A DNA stretch of 14,470 bases, taken from JADHUC01 sp964617665 (GTDB taxonomy: Bacteria; Planctomycetota; Planctomycetia; Pirellulales; Pirellulaceae). The DNA lies in assembly GCA_964617665.1 (NCBI GenBank), contig CAZUAH010000345.1, forward strand, positions 1-14,470, in the 5' to 3' direction. Below the pieces are notes generated by a model. It worked only from the letters and a program-made list of their open reading frames with translations, was not told where the DNA came from and searched no databases. A program made the position numbers and the translations under genes. Of the stretch, positions 6,333-14,452 are shown one piece after another (position 1 is the stretch's first letter; every line of letters begins with the position of its first letter).

Positions 6333-9300
6333 ATGCGGCACGAGTTGCTGCCGACGTGTGTGGTTTTGGTCGCTTCCGTCGCAGGCCTCTGCTCCGATCT
6401 GTCGCCCGGCGCCGCGGCATCCGACGAACCGGCGGCAGCTCTCTTCTGCATCGGGACTCCCGACGCTCGCGCTGCCGAGTTCGGTCTGACGGGGCCGGGC
6501 GAAGGATATACGGCGTTTTCGAAGAAGTTCTCTAAGGAGATCTGCTACACGATCGGTTCCAGCACACCGCGCGAATGGCCCTACATTCATCCGGCGCCCA
6601 TGGATACGTGGTCCGGCGGAAAGACCCACGCGTTTTCGATCCGCTACACCAGCCCCTGCGACCATGATCGCCCGCTGTTTCTGGTGATCGGCATGGCGGG
6701 CGGTGCTCCCGTAGCGCGTTCAAAGGTCGTCGTGACTATCAACGACACGCCGCTGCCGGCGCAGGTCGCACCGGCCGGCGATCCGCGCGTTTGTTTTCAC
6801 CCGACTGAACTGGGAAAGCCGGAAACGATCATCTTCAGAATCCCGTCCGGGCGCATCCGTCGAGGCGAGAATGCGATCTCGATCCGCCTGGACGATCGCA
6901 GTTGGATCCTCTACGACTACGTCGCGCTCAGCACGCGCGCGAGCCCTCTGAAACTTGTCGTCCCCAAGAAACGTGATTTGCTGGCCGAGTTTCGAAAGGG
7001 TCCGATGGCCGGGGTCGACGAGATCATTTTCGCCGCCCGGGCGCTCGGCGAGGATCCCCATTGGTATGCCAATTTCGGGTACACATTGGAGAAGTCTCGC
7101 TGGAAGACTTACGGCCACGGAGGTCGCTTGGCGCGTTTGAACGTCGTCAGCGAAAAGGTCAAGGTCCTGCTGGACGACCCGCGAGGCGGCGTCCGCGACC
7201 CGGCTGTCCACTACGACGGCCGGACGATCGTCTTCGCATATCGCCCTGGCGACACCCCGCACTATCATCTCTTCACGATCGCCGCCGACGGATCCGGTCT
7301 GCGCCAGTTGACCGACGGACCGTACGACGACATCGAGCCGACTTGGTTGCCCGACGGCCGCATCGTGTTTGTATCGAGCCGCTGTAACCGAGTGGTGAAT
7401 TGCCATACCACCGACGTCGCCATTTTGCACTGCTGCGACGCCGATGGCGGCAACATCCGAGTGTTGTCGGCCAACAGCGAACACGACAACACGCCGTGGG
7501 TCCTGCCCAACGGCCAGGTGCTCTACACTCGCTGGGAATACGTGGACCGCAGCCAGGTCCGCTTCCATCACCTGTGGGCCACCACGCCGGATGGACTGCG
7601 GCAGACGGTCTATTACGGCAACCTGCATCCCGGCACCACGATGATCGACGCCAAACCCATCCCCGGCTCGCGCAGGGTGGTGGCGTCGTTTTCGCCCGGC
7701 CACGGTCGTCGCGAGCATGACGGAGTGGTGACCGTCGTCGACCCAAGAAACGGCCCGGATGACAACTCGTCAGCCCGGCCGATCAGTCACTCGTCGGAGT
7801 ACCGCGATCCGTGGGCGTTTTCGGAGAAAGCGTTCATGGCGGCCCACCGTTCCGAAATCGTGCTCATGGATGGCACAGGACGAACCCGGACGGTATATGA
7901 ATTGTCCGACGAGGACGTCAAAGCGGGGCTCGAATGCCACGAGCCGCGTCCCCTGGTCGCGCGGTCTCGCGAGCCCCTGGTTCCAACCGAAGTCGACTGG
8001 CCGAAAACAACGGGCCGGTTGATCTTGGTGGACGCCCACCGGGGAAGAAACATGGACGGTGTCCGACGCGGCGAGATCAAGAAACTGCTCGTCCTGGAAC
8101 CGCTCCCCAAACCGATGAACTACACGGGCGGTATGGAACCGATCAGTTACGGCGGCACGTTCAACTTGGAACGGATACTGGGGACCGTGCCCGTCGAGCC
8201 GGATGGTTCCGCCTACATGGAACTGCCGGCATTGAGGTCCCTGTTCTTCGTTGCCCTGGACGAAAATGATATGGCGGTCAAACGCATGCAGAGCTTCCTG
8301 ACCGTCATGCCGGGCGAAACAACCACGTGCATCGGCTGCCACGAACAGCGAGTCGTCAGCCCGCCGCACCAACCGACAGACCTGATGGCATTGAAGCGCG
8401 CTCCCGACGAGATCACACCCGTTGCCGGCGTTCCCGAGATCTTCGACTATCCGCGCGACGTCCAACCCATCCTGGACAAGCACTGCGTCCGCTGTCACAA
8501 CTACGACAATCGCGAAGGCGGCGTGGTCCTCACTGGCGACCGCGGCCCCGTGTTCTCGATCAGCTATTACACAATGACGGCCCTCGACCTGGTGTCCGAC
8601 GGGCGCAACGACGTTGGCAACCGGCCGCCTCGGTCCATCGGCAGTTCCGCCAGCCGGCTGATGCAACTGATCGACGGTAGCCACTATGACGCGAAGCTCT
8701 CAGAGCACGAAAGCAGGTTAGTCCGGCTGTGGATCGAAACCGGAGCGACCTACCCGGGCACTTATGCGGCGTTGGGTACAGGGATGATCGGCGGATTCGA
8801 AATCATCGACCGCTCGATTCGCCTCGACTGTTCCGACACCGAATGGCCCAGCATGCAGGAGTCGATGGAGGCATTGACGGGCCGCTGTGGCGGTTGCCAT
8901 CAGGAAGATGGAAACATGCCGTTGCCGCTTTCGCCATCTCACATCGTCGGCCCGGGCTCATGGGGCACGGCGTTCAAGGGCTCCGGCCCGTGGATCCCGC
9001 TTACCCCAGACGACGTCCGCCGCCGTTTCTCGCGACACCTGTTCTTCAACCTGAGCAGGCCCGAAAAGTCGCTGATCCTGTTGGCACCGCTCTCAAAACA
9101 AGCCGGGGGCTACGAGTCGTGTGGAAAGGCCGTGTTCCCCGGCACCGTCGACTCCGACTACCAGACCGTCCTGCGGTCCATTCGAGACACCAAGAACAAG
9201 CTCGACAGAATCAAACGCTTCGACATGCCCGGCTTTCGGCCACGCCCCGAGTACATTCGCGAAATGAAGCGTTACGGCATACTGCCAATCGACTTGGCCG

Positions 9301-9377
9301 TCGGCGACCCGATCGACGTCTATGCAACCGACGAAGCCTACTGGCGGTCACACTGGCATCGCCGGAACCACAAGTGA
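6333..9377 (+). CDS. HzsA-related tri-haem protein with an N-terminal rhamnogalacturonan-lyase-domain-III-like module
   Basis: A 1014-residue exported protein. Residues 1-30 form a signal peptide (hydrophobic LPTCVVLVASVAGL, likely cut after GAAA). Residues of about 38-204 resemble the carbohydrate-binding-like domain III of PL4 rhamnogalacturonan lyases. They open with FCIGTPDARAAEF, continue with YTIGSSTPREWPYIHPAPMD and SIRYTS, and close with GENAISIRLDD and LYDYVALS. Residues of about 205-620 form the TolB-like propeller (YHLFTIAADGSGLRQLTDG, PTWLPDGRIVFVSSR, DVAILHCCDADGGN). The pre-haem module VPVEPDGSAYMELPA leads into CIGCH (666-670); CVRCH is at 718-722 after QPILDKH, and CGGCH at 852-856. 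The end carries FFNLSRPEKSLILLAPL and GGY. Cys357 matches Cys188 of the paralogue at 161-3019. No tyrosine lies four residues after the first CxxCH histidine, so hydrazine synthase activity is unlikely. It may be a periplasmic or surface oxidoreductase that meets a carbohydrate; that part is inference. Confidence 0.88.
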   Translation: MRHELLPTCVVLVASVAGLCSDLSPGAAASDEPAAALFCIGTPDARAAEFGLTGPGEGYTAFSKKFSKEICYTIGSSTPREWPYIHPAPMDTWSGGKTHAFSIRYTSPCDHDRPLFLVIGMAGGAPVARSKVVVTINDTPLPAQVAPAGDPRVCFHPTELGKPETIIFRIPSGRIRRGENAISIRLDDRSWILYDYVALSTRASPLKLVVPKKRDLLAEFRKGPMAGVDEIIFAARALGEDPHWYANFGYTLEKSRWKTYGHGGRLARLNVVSEKVKVLLDDPRGGVRDPAVHYDGRTIVFAYRPGDTPHYHLFTIAADGSGLRQLTDGPYDDIEPTWLPDGRIVFVSSRCNRVVNCHTTDVAILHCCDADGGNIRVLSANSEHDNTPWVLPNGQVLYTRWEYVDRSQVRFHHLWATTPDGLRQTVYYGNLHPGTTMIDAKPIPGSRRVVASFSPGHGRREHDGVVTVVDPRNGPDDNSSARPISHSSEYRDPWAFSEKAFMAAHRSEIVLMDGTGRTRTVYELSDEDVKAGLECHEPRPLVARSREPLVPTEVDWPKTTGRLILVDAHRGRNMDGVRRGEIKKLLVLEPLPKPMNYTGGMEPISYGGTFNLERILGTVPVEPDGSAYMELPALRSLFFVALDENDMAVKRMQSFLTVMPGETTTCIGCHEQRVVSPPHQPTDLMALKRAPDEITPVAGVPEIFDYPRDVQPILDKHCVRCHNYDNREGGVVLTGDRGPVFSISYYTMTALDLVSDGRNDVGNRPPRSIGSSASRLMQLIDGSHYDAKLSEHESRLVRLWIETGATYPGTYAALGTGMIGGFEIIDRSIRLDCSDTEWPSMQESMEALTGRCGGCHQEDGNMPLPLSPSHIVGPGSWGTAFKGSGPWIPLTPDDVRRRFSRHLFFNLSRPEKSLILLAPLSKQAGGYESCGKAVFPGTVDSDYQTVLRSIRDTKNKLDRIKRFDMPGFRPRPEYIREMKRYGILPIDLAVGDPIDVYATDEAYWRSHWHRRNHK

Positions 9378-9385
9378 GTTTTCCG

Positions 9386-9943
9386 ATGACATTACCCGAA
9401 GATCTAGGCTCGACAGTCATCACAAGCGCTGTGACCACATTTCGGAACGACAAGAACAGGGCGGATCGAGCCGTAGCTCAGTTGGCGGACGACAAGTTGC
9501 ACGTCGCGCTTGATCCAAACACGAACAGCATTGCGGTCATCATGAAACACGTCGCCGGCAACTTGCTCTCACGCTGGACGGATTTCCTGACTTCGGACGG
9601 CGAGAAACCGTGGCGAAATCGCGACGATGAGTTTGTGGATTCGCTCGAGAGTCGTGACGAGATATTGAAGCACTGGGAAACGGGCTGGAACTGCTTGCTC
9701 ACACAATTGGGCAAGCTGGAAGCGGACGACCTAGCGAAGACAGTCACCATTCGAGGCGAGCTGCATTCGGTTCCGTTGGCAATTCATCGATCGGTGTCCC
9801 ACTGCGGGTATCACGTAGGACAGATCATCATACTCGCCCGCATCCTGGCCGGAGATAAATGGGATCCGATCACAATACCTCGCGGCGGATCGGCAGCATA
9901 CAACAAGGAATTCTGGGGCAAGGGCCAGTTTAACCAGGGTTAG
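9386..9943 (+). CDS. DUF1572 (DinB-fold) family protein
   Basis: A 185-residue protein that matches DUF1572 along its whole length: NSIAVIMKHVAGN, LSRWTDFLTSDGEKPWRNRD, TVTIRGE and HRSVSHCGYHVGQI. The fold is a DinB/YfiT four-helix bundle. His55, His139 and His143 occupy the expected metal-binding triad. DinB-like relatives include bacillithiol- and mycothiol-dependent transferases, but the substrate of DUF1572 is unknown. The protein has no signal peptide and is presumably cytoplasmic. The ATG lies 8 bp after the stop of the exported multihaem gene, so the two are probably co-transcribed. Nothing else in the sequence links their functions. No strong Shine-Dalgarno sequence is visible. Confidence 0.88.
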   Translation: MTLPEDLGSTVITSAVTTFRNDKNRADRAVAQLADDKLHVALDPNTNSIAVIMKHVAGNLLSRWTDFLTSDGEKPWRNRDDEFVDSLESRDEILKHWETGWNCLLTQLGKLEADDLAKTVTIRGELHSVPLAIHRSVSHCGYHVGQIIILARILAGDKWDPITIPRGGSAAYNKEFWGKGQFNQG

Positions 9944-9951
9944 TGGGTTTG

Positions 9952-9975
9952 CGAGCGGTCAGTTGCAACCGTTCG
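9952..9975. terminator. Hairpin just after the DUF1572 gene, possible terminator
   Basis: CGAGCGGT (9952-9959) pairs with ACCGTTCG (9968-9975) around an 8-nt loop, with one G-U pair, starting 8 nt after the stop at 9943. There is no following T-tract, so Rho-independent activity is uncertain. The hairpin overlaps the end of the minus-strand amidohydrolase remnant. Confidence 0.3.
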
Positions 9976-10201
9976 TATCGCCGGGACGCGGTAGGACGCC
10001 CACCTGTTGGCCGGTGCGGAAAATGAAGCGCGGTTCCAGTCTGGCTCGGCCCGTCTCGGTCACTCCGAATATATCCGTCAGCACGCATTCCCCCTCGATC
10101 AGTTCCGCCACCAAAACATCCACAACCGCGCCAGGTTGGAGGATACCGATTCGGTCCTCCTTGTGTAGGAGTTGAGCAGGGGCAATTGTCAGACGTGCTC
10201 C
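9959..10201 (-). pseudogene. C-terminal remnant of an amidohydrolase (dihydroorotase/deacetylase-like)
   Basis: Eighty in-frame codons on the minus strand end at TGA (9961-9959) and read as the typical end of an amidohydrolase-superfamily enzyme. LTIAPAQLLHKEDRIGILQPG is followed by AVVDVLVAEL, an F-x-V-T-E-T-G-R segment and LEPRFIFRTGQ. In amidohydrolase/deacetylase-type enzymes this is the strand-rich C-terminal piece (PA.LL...D.IG.L.PGA.AD..V). A TGA directly precedes the fragment in frame (10204-10202), with no start codon and none of the metal-binding barrel. The rest of the gene is absent from the neighbouring sequence as far as I can read it. I infer a decayed gene truncated by a deletion or rearrangement. 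Confidence 0.6.
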
Positions 10202-10436
10202 TCAATTCCATGTCGACAAGTGTCCACCTAAAACTCGCTGGACCAGGACTCCGTTCCTGAACGAGCGCCGCTGGCGGAACTGACGAGCGTCAACGAGTTT
10301 GTACGTCTTCGAGACGCTGTTGAGCCAGGAATCCGTGCAACAACTCAATACAACGGCGACGTTTGGATGTAAACTAGAAGGTGTCGGATGACCGTCCAAG
10401 TCCAACTTGTTCCTCGGGCGAGAAGGTAATTCAGTG
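10202..10436. other. Intergenic region upstream of the EF-hand gene
   Basis: No supported gene. A minus-strand frame running into this stretch from the EF-hand gene has a basic, slightly protein-like end (KTYKLVDARQFRQRRSF), but its upstream part lies opposite the EF-hand gene and I see no family. Short inverted repeats (CGTTC-CT-GAACG near 10252 and TGACG-AG-CGTCA near 10280) are weak. The promoter of the EF-hand gene should lie here, but no convincing -35/-10 pair stands out. Confidence 0.4.
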
Positions 10437-11864
10437 ATGCGAGCCTGCCCACTGTACTGTATCTGTGTCGCGGTCGGGCTATCGGTGGCAGCGGTCGGGC
10501 AGGAGCGAGTACCTGGCTTCGGGGTGCCTGATGGCGGCAAACGGCTGCCCGGCTTCGGTGGACCTTCGGAGAGTCCGCTGAAGGTCACCAAGAAGGATCT
10601 TGCCGACGCTGTGTCGGCAATTCGAAAAGTTGATACCAACAAAGACGGAGTAATGAGCCGGGAGGAGCTTCGTAACTCGCGCTACAAGAAATACGAAGAA
10701 CGCCGGTTTCGATTTGATGCCAATCGTAACCATCAATTGACGATCAGCGAATTGGCCAACTACTACGCCAAGATACGTATGGATAAGGAAGCACAAAGAA
10801 ACAAAGAGAAGGAGGGGAAAGAAGGCGCGGTCGCGAACCTGTACGTCGCAGGAGTTAGAGCCAATGTGTCAGACGCCATTCTGTGGGCGGACTCGGGCGT
10901 CGTCAACTCGCCCGTCATCAAACCGCCCGTCGTCAACTCGACCGTCGTTAACTCGAGCGACTTCGTGCTCCGTATCGCCGATGGCCAGTTCAAACAGCAG
11001 CAATTGGCATTCATCACGCAAGGAGATGGAGGGTTCGTGGTCATTTCGACGCTGGGCGGTGTTCTAGCTGCCCAGGAGGTCATCCGTCACTATGACAAGA
11101 ATGGCAATGATGTGCTGGATCGCAGTGAATGGGAACGTATCGAAGGGCACATCAACTTGGCGGATGCCGATCGCGATGGCAGCGTTAACCTGCAGGAGTT
11201 AGCGGCTTGGCTGGAACAGCAGAATGCTGGCCAACCTTCTTCGTCGTCGGCCAATTGGTTTACCGAACGAGACTCGGATCATGACGGTCAAGTGTCGATG
11301 TCCGAATACGCTTCGGAGTGGACCGATGCGCGGCTGACTGCGTTTAACCGCTACGATCGGAACCAGGACGGAATCATCACAGCAGACGAGAGCATTCCGC
11401 TGGAGAGGATGCACGGTAGGGAGTTCGCCAGCGGCCCGGCGGTCGTGATCGAACCGGGCATGGGTGCCTCTTCCCCGATTCAAGTCAACGAAGATTTTGT
11501 AGTCGCGGACGTCAACGTGCGGCTTGCGATCTCGCATACCGGCCCGGAGCAACTTGCCGCATTCCTGGTTTCACCAAGCGGTCGGCGCGTTGAGCTATTC
11601 ACCGGCGTCGGGAAGAAATGGAAGGACAGCAACTTTGGCAACGCGGTGTTCGATAACGATGCCAAGACGTCGATCGCTGCTGCAGTGCCGCCATTTCACG
11701 GACCGCTGAAGCCGGAAGGGGCTGTTTCTGGTGAAAAATCGGAGCTGGCCAGTTATAATGGAGAAAGTAGCAGGGGTGAATGGCGTCTGTTCATTCAGGC
11801 AGACCGCAGCGATCGAGCGGGGCTGTTAGATAGCTGGTCGTTGGTGCTCGTGCCGCAGCATTAG
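10437..11864 (+). CDS. Secreted calcium-binding protein with six EF-hand loops and a C-terminal P-domain
   Basis: A 475-residue exported protein. The ATG at 10437 opens on a signal peptide (MRACPLYCICVAVGLSVAAV) with AGAAGGT about 9 nt upstream; a TTG at 10407 is in frame but less likely. EF-hand loops start at residues 66 (DTNKDGVMSREE), 94 (DANRNHQLTISE), 220 (DKNGNDVLDRSE), 243 (DADRDGSVNLQE), 279 (DSDHDGQVSMSE) and 307 (DRNQDGIITADE). Loop 94 has His and loop 220 has Asp at the usual glycine position. They lie as a pair (66-105) and a quartet (220-318), separated by a linker with four 5-residue VVNSP-type repeats. Residues of about 337-475 match the proprotein-convertase P-domain (VNVRLAISHTGPEQLAAFLVSPSGRRVELF, then GEWRLFIQADRSDRAGLLDSWSLVL). 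P-domains usually accompany S8 proteases, but no protease domain is present. A role in Ca-dependent binding or scaffolding outside the membrane is inferred. Confidence 0.87.
   Translation: MRACPLYCICVAVGLSVAAVGQERVPGFGVPDGGKRLPGFGGPSESPLKVTKKDLADAVSAIRKVDTNKDGVMSREELRNSRYKKYEERRFRFDANRNHQLTISELANYYAKIRMDKEAQRNKEKEGKEGAVANLYVAGVRANVSDAILWADSGVVNSPVIKPPVVNSTVVNSSDFVLRIADGQFKQQQLAFITQGDGGFVVISTLGGVLAAQEVIRHYDKNGNDVLDRSEWERIEGHINLADADRDGSVNLQELAAWLEQQNAGQPSSSSANWFTERDSDHDGQVSMSEYASEWTDARLTAFNRYDRNQDGIITADESIPLERMHGREFASGPAVVIEPGMGASSPIQVNEDFVVADVNVRLAISHTGPEQLAAFLVSPSGRRVELFTGVGKKWKDSNFGNAVFDNDAKTSIAAAVPPFHGPLKPEGAVSGEKSELASYNGESSRGEWRLFIQADRSDRAGLLDSWSLVLVPQH
10899..10958 (+). repeat. Four tandem 15-bp units inside the EF-hand gene
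   Basis: Four consecutive 15-bp units starting at 10899, 10914, 10929 and 10944 share the pattern GTC[GA]TCAA[CA][TC]... and encode VVNSP, VIKPP, VVNST and VVNSS. They sit in the linker between the two EF-hand groups. The length is in frame, so changes in copy number would alter linker length without breaking the protein. Confidence 0.7.
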
Positions 11865-11971
11865 CTCGACGCAAGCGACCCAAGTATCAACCCAGAGCGT
11901 AAGCGATGCCTCAGGTCATGCACCCCTTGAGCGGCGGATTTGCCAGGGCGGAACAGGAACACGGCGGAAAT

Positions 11972-14452
11972 ATGAAGATCCGATCGGTTGCTCTGCGACT
12001 TGCATGTTGGTCGGCATTTTGCTGGCTGGGTATGACGCAAGCGTGCCCAATCGTTCACGCCGCCGACGAAGAGAAAGAGCCCGCCGCCCTGCTCGCAGAT
12101 GAACAGCCCGACGATACGACTTCAACTCCAGGCGATCTCGACAAGGCCCACCTACGATTCACCTTTGAAAACACGCCATGGCGCGCCGTGATTGATTGGC
12201 TGGCAAAGCAGGCGGAGCTTTCGGTGCATGTCGGTTCGCTGCCGCCGGGCAGTTTGACGTACAGCGACGAACAGAAATATACGCCCGATCAGGCGATCGC
12301 GAAGGTCAACAGCTTTCTGCTGCCGGATGGTTTCACGTTGATTCGGAGCGGAAGGATGCTATCGGTGATTGGCCTTGAGGACAGCCGCCGAGATCAGTTG
12401 CTCGATTCGCTAGCCGAATACGCCGACTTGGCCGACTTGGATCGCCGCGGCGACAACGAGGTGGTCAAGTGCATTTTTCCCATTGCCAAGACCGATCCGA
12501 AGGCAGCGCTCGAAGAAATCAGCGGTCTGGTCAAGTTGAGCAAGCCGCTCCTGATGCCAAAATCGAAGCAACTGGTTGTCATCGAAACCGCGGCCAAGCT
12601 GCGAATCGTTCGCGACACTCTCGAGGCGTTGGAAAACCCTGACGCCGATGCTGGTCCCGTCCGCCGTTTTGAACTGGAGCACGTGAGCGCCGATGAGGTT
12701 CTGGCCGCCGTGCGGCCGCTAGTCGGCATTGAAGACGAGAACGCGAATGTTGGGGAGGAAGTTAACTTGGCGGCGGCCGCGGACGGCAAGCAGATTCTTG
12801 CCACGGGCTCGTCCGACAAACTGGCCGTCATCGAGGGCGTCGTTCAAATGATGAACAAGCCGCCCGAGGAACGCGATGGGGAAAATGCCCCTTTTCTGCG
12901 GGCACACCCGGTCGAAGGCGATAGTCTGCAAGCCGTCGACGACGTGCTGCAAACGTTGTTGGAAGGCGAAGACGTGCGGTTGGCCCAGGAACCGAAGACT
13001 AGCCGTTTGATCGTGCTGGCGACTGAAGACATTCACAAGCGAGTCCAGGAGACGATCGACACACTGGAAGCCGAGGCGGCGATTTTCGAAGTGATCCAGC
13101 TAGAAAGAGTCGAAGCATACGTCGCCATTTCGCTGATCCGAGAGATGCTCGACATTCCATATTTTGCTGATGAGGAGGATGAGGAGCAGAATCATCCGCG
13201 ACTCGACTGGGATCCGCCCACCCGGCGAATCTTTGTGCGAGGCACTCGCGCCCAGGTCGACGAGGTGAAGAAGATCGTCGATCGCCTGGAGCAGCCACGA
13301 GAATCGACGAAGAACAGCACTCTGCGATTGTTGCCGATCCAAGGCGACCGGGCTCAGCAGTTACTGGAAACAGGCAAGCGGTTCTGGACCGGCGACGACA
13401 ACGACGTGTTGGTCTTCCCACCATCCACCGAGACGCCCGGCGACCTGATCGAACGTGAGATCAACGGCGAGGAGCCCAAACCGACTCCACCCGCTCCGCC
13501 CGACGGGTCGCCGACAGAGCGCGATGATCGCGCTCAGCGATCCAATCGCATAACCTTCGCCACGATGCAGAACGCCGACCCACAGGAATCGGAAGACGCA
13601 GGTGCACCGAAGCCTCCGATCAAAGCCCAGGTGACGCCCAGGGGTATCTTGCTGCAGTCGAATGACGTCCAACTGCTCAATGAATTCGAGAAGCATTTGC
13701 GAGTGATCGCCGGGCCGAACGTGTTTTCCGATACGATGATGGCGATCTTCTACCTGAAGCACGTTGGCGCCGAGGAAGCGAAGTCGTTGTTGAGCGACAT
13801 CCGTCGCGGTGAATCTTCGTATCGCCGTGACAGTTCGATGGACGAAACGGAAATGGACGACTTGGAGGGTCCGCGTCGGCCCAGGCGGTCCTATTACAGC
13901 TATTTCGGACCCTCTGTCATCGCCGATGCCCGTCTCAACCGGCTGATCGTGCAAGGCACGGCGGTGGAGATTTTGCGGATCGAAAAGCACCTGAAGATTG
14001 TCGATCGCGACAAAAGCATCGCCGACGTGCAAATTCGGGGCAAGTCACACGTGGTCAAACTGGTGCATATCCGCGCAAATGAGGCGGCAGCGATCATCCG
14101 CGACGCGTACGGCCACGAGCTTTCCGGTGGCGCGTCGGCGGGCCAGCAACCTGCTGAGAAGCAACAGGAACAATTGCAGCAACTCCAGTTCCAGGTTCAG
14201 CAACAGCAGCAAGAGCAGCAACAGCAACCCGAACGAGCGCCCCAGAACCGTACTTTTCAGTATCAACCACAAACCAACCGCCAGAACCCCGGTCGGGAGG
14301 AAAACCAGCGCGATCAACAGCCTTCGCAGCAGCCCCCGAAAGCTCCGTCATCCCAAGGGCAACAAACGCATACGCAAACGCCGACAATGACGATGGCCGT
14401 CAATGAGAGGAGTAATTCCCTCGGCACCAAAATGCTGTTGGATTCTCGATGA
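11972..14452 (+). CDS. Secretin N-terminal (STN/N0 plus NolW-repeat) domain protein without a secretin pore
   Basis: An 826-residue exported protein. The ATG at 11972 opens on a signal peptide (MKIRSVALRLACWSAFCWLG, likely cut after HAA); the upstream ATG at 11906 would prefix 22 non-signal residues. Residues of about 61-132 are an STN/N0-type domain (LRFTFENTPWRAVIDWLAKQ). About seven NolW/secretin_N-like repeats follow, near residues 164-223, 230-297, 308-367, 371-440, 451-500, 591-677 and from 694. Each shows a strand-helix start (e.g. FELEHVSADEVLAAV) and most a later ...LIV..T...I..L segment. Residues of about 724-806 form a glutamine-rich low-complexity insert within the last repeat. 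The protein stops just after NERSNSL, where the repeat normally goes on. GspD-type secretins have three or four such repeats and then the pore domain, which is missing here. It may be a periplasmic accessory of a type II/IV-like system or an uncharacterised planctomycete envelope protein. Confidence 0.82.
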   Translation: MKIRSVALRLACWSAFCWLGMTQACPIVHAADEEKEPAALLADEQPDDTTSTPGDLDKAHLRFTFENTPWRAVIDWLAKQAELSVHVGSLPPGSLTYSDEQKYTPDQAIAKVNSFLLPDGFTLIRSGRMLSVIGLEDSRRDQLLDSLAEYADLADLDRRGDNEVVKCIFPIAKTDPKAALEEISGLVKLSKPLLMPKSKQLVVIETAAKLRIVRDTLEALENPDADAGPVRRFELEHVSADEVLAAVRPLVGIEDENANVGEEVNLAAAADGKQILATGSSDKLAVIEGVVQMMNKPPEERDGENAPFLRAHPVEGDSLQAVDDVLQTLLEGEDVRLAQEPKTSRLIVLATEDIHKRVQETIDTLEAEAAIFEVIQLERVEAYVAISLIREMLDIPYFADEEDEEQNHPRLDWDPPTRRIFVRGTRAQVDEVKKIVDRLEQPRESTKNSTLRLLPIQGDRAQQLLETGKRFWTGDDNDVLVFPPSTETPGDLIEREINGEEPKPTPPAPPDGSPTERDDRAQRSNRITFATMQNADPQESEDAGAPKPPIKAQVTPRGILLQSNDVQLLNEFEKHLRVIAGPNVFSDTMMAIFYLKHVGAEEAKSLLSDIRRGESSYRRDSSMDETEMDDLEGPRRPRRSYYSYFGPSVIADARLNRLIVQGTAVEILRIEKHLKIVDRDKSIADVQIRGKSHVVKLVHIRANEAAAIIRDAYGHELSGGASAGQQPAEKQQEQLQQLQFQVQQQQQEQQQQPERAPQNRTFQYQPQTNRQNPGREENQRDQQPSQQPPKAPSSQGQQTHTQTPTMTMAVNERSNSLGTKMLLDSR

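Noticed and set aside
6720..8684. Long minus-strand reading frames (6720-7718 and 7770-8684)
   Set aside because: They lie opposite the HzsA-related gene, show no family motifs or coherent domains, and reflect codon bias of the high-GC coding strand.
10202..10642. Minus-strand frame of 146 codons overlapping the EF-hand gene start
   Set aside because: Its upstream half is the complement of a supported signal peptide and EF-hand region. Only the last ~25 residues look mildly protein-like and no family is recognised.
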